From Didymodactylos carnosus (taxonomy: Eukaryota > Rotifera > Eurotatoria > Philodinida > Philodinidae): a DNA stretch of 25,902 nucleotides. The DNA lies in contig CAJNOQ010002153.1 in NCBI GenBank assembly GCA_905250885.1, forward strand, positions 1 through 25,902, given 5' to 3'. Position numbers and translations under genes: made by a program. The first letter of the stretch is position 1, and the number at the start of each line of letters is the position of its first letter. The notes beneath the pieces were generated by a model, which worked only from the letters and a program-made list of their open reading frames with translations, had not been told where the DNA came from and did no database searches. Positions 23,887 through 25,902 of the stretch are shown here, piece by piece.

Positions 23887-24239
23887 GTATAATATGTTCT
23901 CATTGAACTTTTGAATACCTTTCCCTTCATCAGTGTGTGAAGGATAAGCATACACTATTTATACAACTAGCTTGGGACAATTTCGAATGGTTAACCGTCG
24001 TGACTTGTGATCCCGTTGTTTTTGATTCGAAATGAGAATAATTTCATTGATTTATGTCTAAACAAAGTTTGTTAGCTCATAAGAATGCGTGAAAGACCGG
24101 ACCTTTTCGATAAAAATGAAAACATTTCGCTTTATACTGCCATTTTGGAGACAAAAGAATAAATTTTCTCTCGAATATAAGTGCGAGTATGGTCATATTG
24201 GTATACGCACAAAATTTTTTCGCAAATGTCTGATCCTGC

Positions 24240-24490
24240 AAGCAGAGTTGTAACCGGTCCAGCGTCGGTCCATTCTGGTGTAAAAGTTTAGTCCGGCCGG
24301 TCTCCACCGGTCGTTTGCCGGTCTGGAAAACTTTTCAAACCGACCGGTTTTTTGCCGTTTTTGAAATTCTTAGAATTTTTCTCTTGAAGAGTATCAGAAG
24401 AAGCGAAATTTTATGCTCCTAAAATTGGCAAATCAGCAGTTAATTGTTCAACCGGTTATTTACGGTTAATAGCCATAACTAGTGCATGCC
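24240..24490. mobile_element. Probable transposon fragment, CCGG-rich
   Basis: A sudden island of ACCGGTCC/CCGGTC/ACCGACCGG motifs in otherwise AT-rich DNA, starting CAGAGTTGTAACCGG. An opposed end (complement CACTAGTTATGGC) sits near 24475-24487 and resembles it loosely. It looks like the end region of another hAT-like element, but no clean target duplication is visible. The flanks to 24760 also look repeat-derived and have no gene. Confidence 0.4.
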
Positions 24491-24761
24491 GAGTAAAATA
24501 TAGTAACTCTACAGAGTTGTAGAAAGGTCTCTTTTGCAGAAAAACGTTCAATCTAAAATTCTGTATTAATAAAAATGACTCCCAAGATAATTGTGTCAAA
24601 AATATGAATTTTTAGAAACGACATGCACTGAATGGAGATTCGTTTCGAGATCTCTTATGAATATACACAACATTTGATCGTTATACATTGGTCTTTTCTG
24701 TGAAAGTCACAAATATCAAAGTATCAAACTTAAAAATTAGATTCCATTTAGTCGTTATATC

Positions 24762-25168
24762 TCATTTAAGGATCTTAGTTCTTTCTGCACTATAATGGTT
24801 TTTCATTCTTTCTTTAAATTTCTTTTGCATTTCTCTTTTTCACTTAATTGTGTTAGAAGACTACAAATTTTAATTTCTTGTTCTTTCTCTGGGAATGGTG
24901 TTTTCTGTTCAGTTATTAGTATATAACCGTAATCTTTATCGGTTACATATAGAGTTGCTTGAATGTTTGATTCATCAAAACTTATGTGAGGTTTTTCTTT
25001 ATTAACAGGATTCAATGGATAAACATTGGATATCTCTATTGGCGTACCGCCGGTCGAATGTGTTTGATTTATTGACTTTAATTTTGAATCTATAAGTAAT
25101 AATTGACTTTTAATTAGTTTTAAATTTGAATGTTTTATACTGTCTTTTTGTAATATCGACGTGCACAT
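24762..25168 (-). pseudogene. PPP1R2: Relic of protein phosphatase 1 inhibitor 2
   Basis: The minus-strand frame 25168-24803 contains the inhibitor-2 core around its middle: SFDESNIQAT, then TDKDYGYILITEQKTPFP. This matches the family order W/F-DE-x-NI-x-AT, DKDYG, and E-x-x-TP(Y/F), where the Thr is the regulatory phosphosite in animal inhibitor-2. The frame then reaches EKEKCKR and a TGA a few codons later. In the next frame the expected following segment resumes (KFKERMKNHYSAE), so there is a one-base shift near 24823-24830. That frame also stops early, at 24764-24762, well short of the usual C-terminus. The N-terminal KGILK-type PP1-binding motif is not found. I see no GT donor that would rescue the break. 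It is most likely a truncated, frameshifted pseudogene; a sequencing error plus unannotated exons is the alternative. Confidence 0.7.
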
Positions 25169-25340
25169 AGCTGACCGTGATATATTTGGTTTAGTCTCAT
25201 CTCTCGATCATAAGTCTCCCATTCTCTAGAGAAATCAACTACAAAACACATTGGTTATTTTTAATTCACATAGTTCTTACATCATCAAAAACAAGAAAAA
25301 AAATTAAAGACTAAGCACCAGCATCATTGATTACAGTAAT

Positions 25341-25547
25341 TTATAAAAGGAAGAGATATTTATTTAATTTTTCACAGAGTAAATATATAAGAATTTTTCT
25401 TTGACCGTGGAATAACACACACTCCAGTAGATAATACTGAACTGTCTCTGTCTTTCCACATGCACACAAACTTGTTGTTGACAATGATTTTTTGTCTAAG
25501 ATTTTAGAGCAGAAAAAATCACATAAATTCTTTGGGATCATTCGCAT
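25341..25547 (-). mobile_element. C-terminal fragment of a LINE (non-LTR retrotransposon) ORF2
   Basis: The 68-codon minus-strand frame contains CACGKTETVQYYLLECVLFHGQRK. This is the Cys-rich tail found after the reverse-transcriptase domain of Jockey/CR1/I-type elements (pattern C-x-CG-x-x-ET-x-x-x-x-L-x-x-C-x-x-(Y/F)-x-x-x-R). Only this end remains: an in-frame TGA precedes it, no RT catalytic motif is present, and the rest of the window to 25902 has no matching frame. It is dead. Confidence 0.65.
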
Positions 25548-25902
25548 ATGTCATAATGTTACTACAGCAGTACTCTTAAACATAATCCTCATGAAAATAA
25601 ATTTTATTTTAAACAGAAATTAATACAAAAAAAGAAAAAGAAACCAAAAAGTGAAGTTTTGTTAGTTTTCATTCTCTAAACCATATTTTTGCTGATTACC
25701 CATCTAGAAACCATAGACACTATGATTGCTTTGTTAAAATGTTGCATATATTTTCATAAAATAAAATTCATTTATGACTTTCTTTTTTTATTCGATTTCA
25801 AACAGGCAAAAGATTTGCTGAAACGCTTTTCTGTCCATACAATTAGTTCTAAATGGGTTTCTTCTACTTTCTATTGGACTAATATTTTTGAAACCTGTTC
25901 AG
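25548..25902. other. AT-rich tail of the window, no gene seen
   Basis: Homopolymer-rich sequence without an open frame of note or a recognised repeat. Confidence 0.5.

Overview
The window is eukaryotic nuclear DNA from an invertebrate. It is AT-rich, and its spliced genes have many introns of about 55-65 bp with GT-AG borders. Gene style, compact introns, an intron-less ribosomal protein gene and many small non-autonomous transposons fit a rotifer (bdelloid such as Rotaria or Adineta) best. That assignment is an inference; other small-intron invertebrates are possible. No prokaryotic, organellar, CRISPR or rRNA features are seen.

Layout. 1-6.3 kb is gene-poor: a Ser/Pro/Thr-rich minus-strand exon (413-946), a diverged duplicated non-coding block (1674-1853 and 2285-2466), two unrecognised membrane-like minus-strand reading frames (3.3-4.3 kb) and an inverted duplication (4297-4520). 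6.3-10.5 kb holds two confident plus-strand genes: RPL18A (eL20) and an 11-exon USP2/USP21-type ubiquitin-specific protease. The protease's second intron is almost filled by a fold-back element. 12.7-13.3 kb holds an intact but unrecognised 208-codon gene. 14.2-15.1 kb is a second long-inverted-repeat element. 15.5-18.1 kb is a complete 12-exon minus-strand gene for a mitochondrial type-I J-protein (DNAJA3/Tid1-like). 18.8-22.1 kb is a transposon nest: two abutting long palindromes whose arms carry at least three later insertions. The partner arm preserves the empty site for each insertion, so target-site duplications can be read directly. 22.6-23.9 kb is a three-exon gene for a U1/matrin-type zinc-finger protein. 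24.2-25.9 kb is a gene graveyard: a repeat fragment, a frameshifted relic of protein phosphatase inhibitor 2, and the C-terminal end of a LINE reverse-transcriptase ORF.

Functional links. The intact genes look like unrelated housekeeping or regulatory genes (translation, deubiquitination, mitochondrial chaperone, probable RNA/nucleic-acid-binding zinc finger), each with its own promoter. I see no operon or pathway linking them. The unusual content is structural: at least five inverted-repeat structures over 150 bp in 26 kb, with nested insertions whose order can be reconstructed. I found no convincing new enzymatic or defence system.
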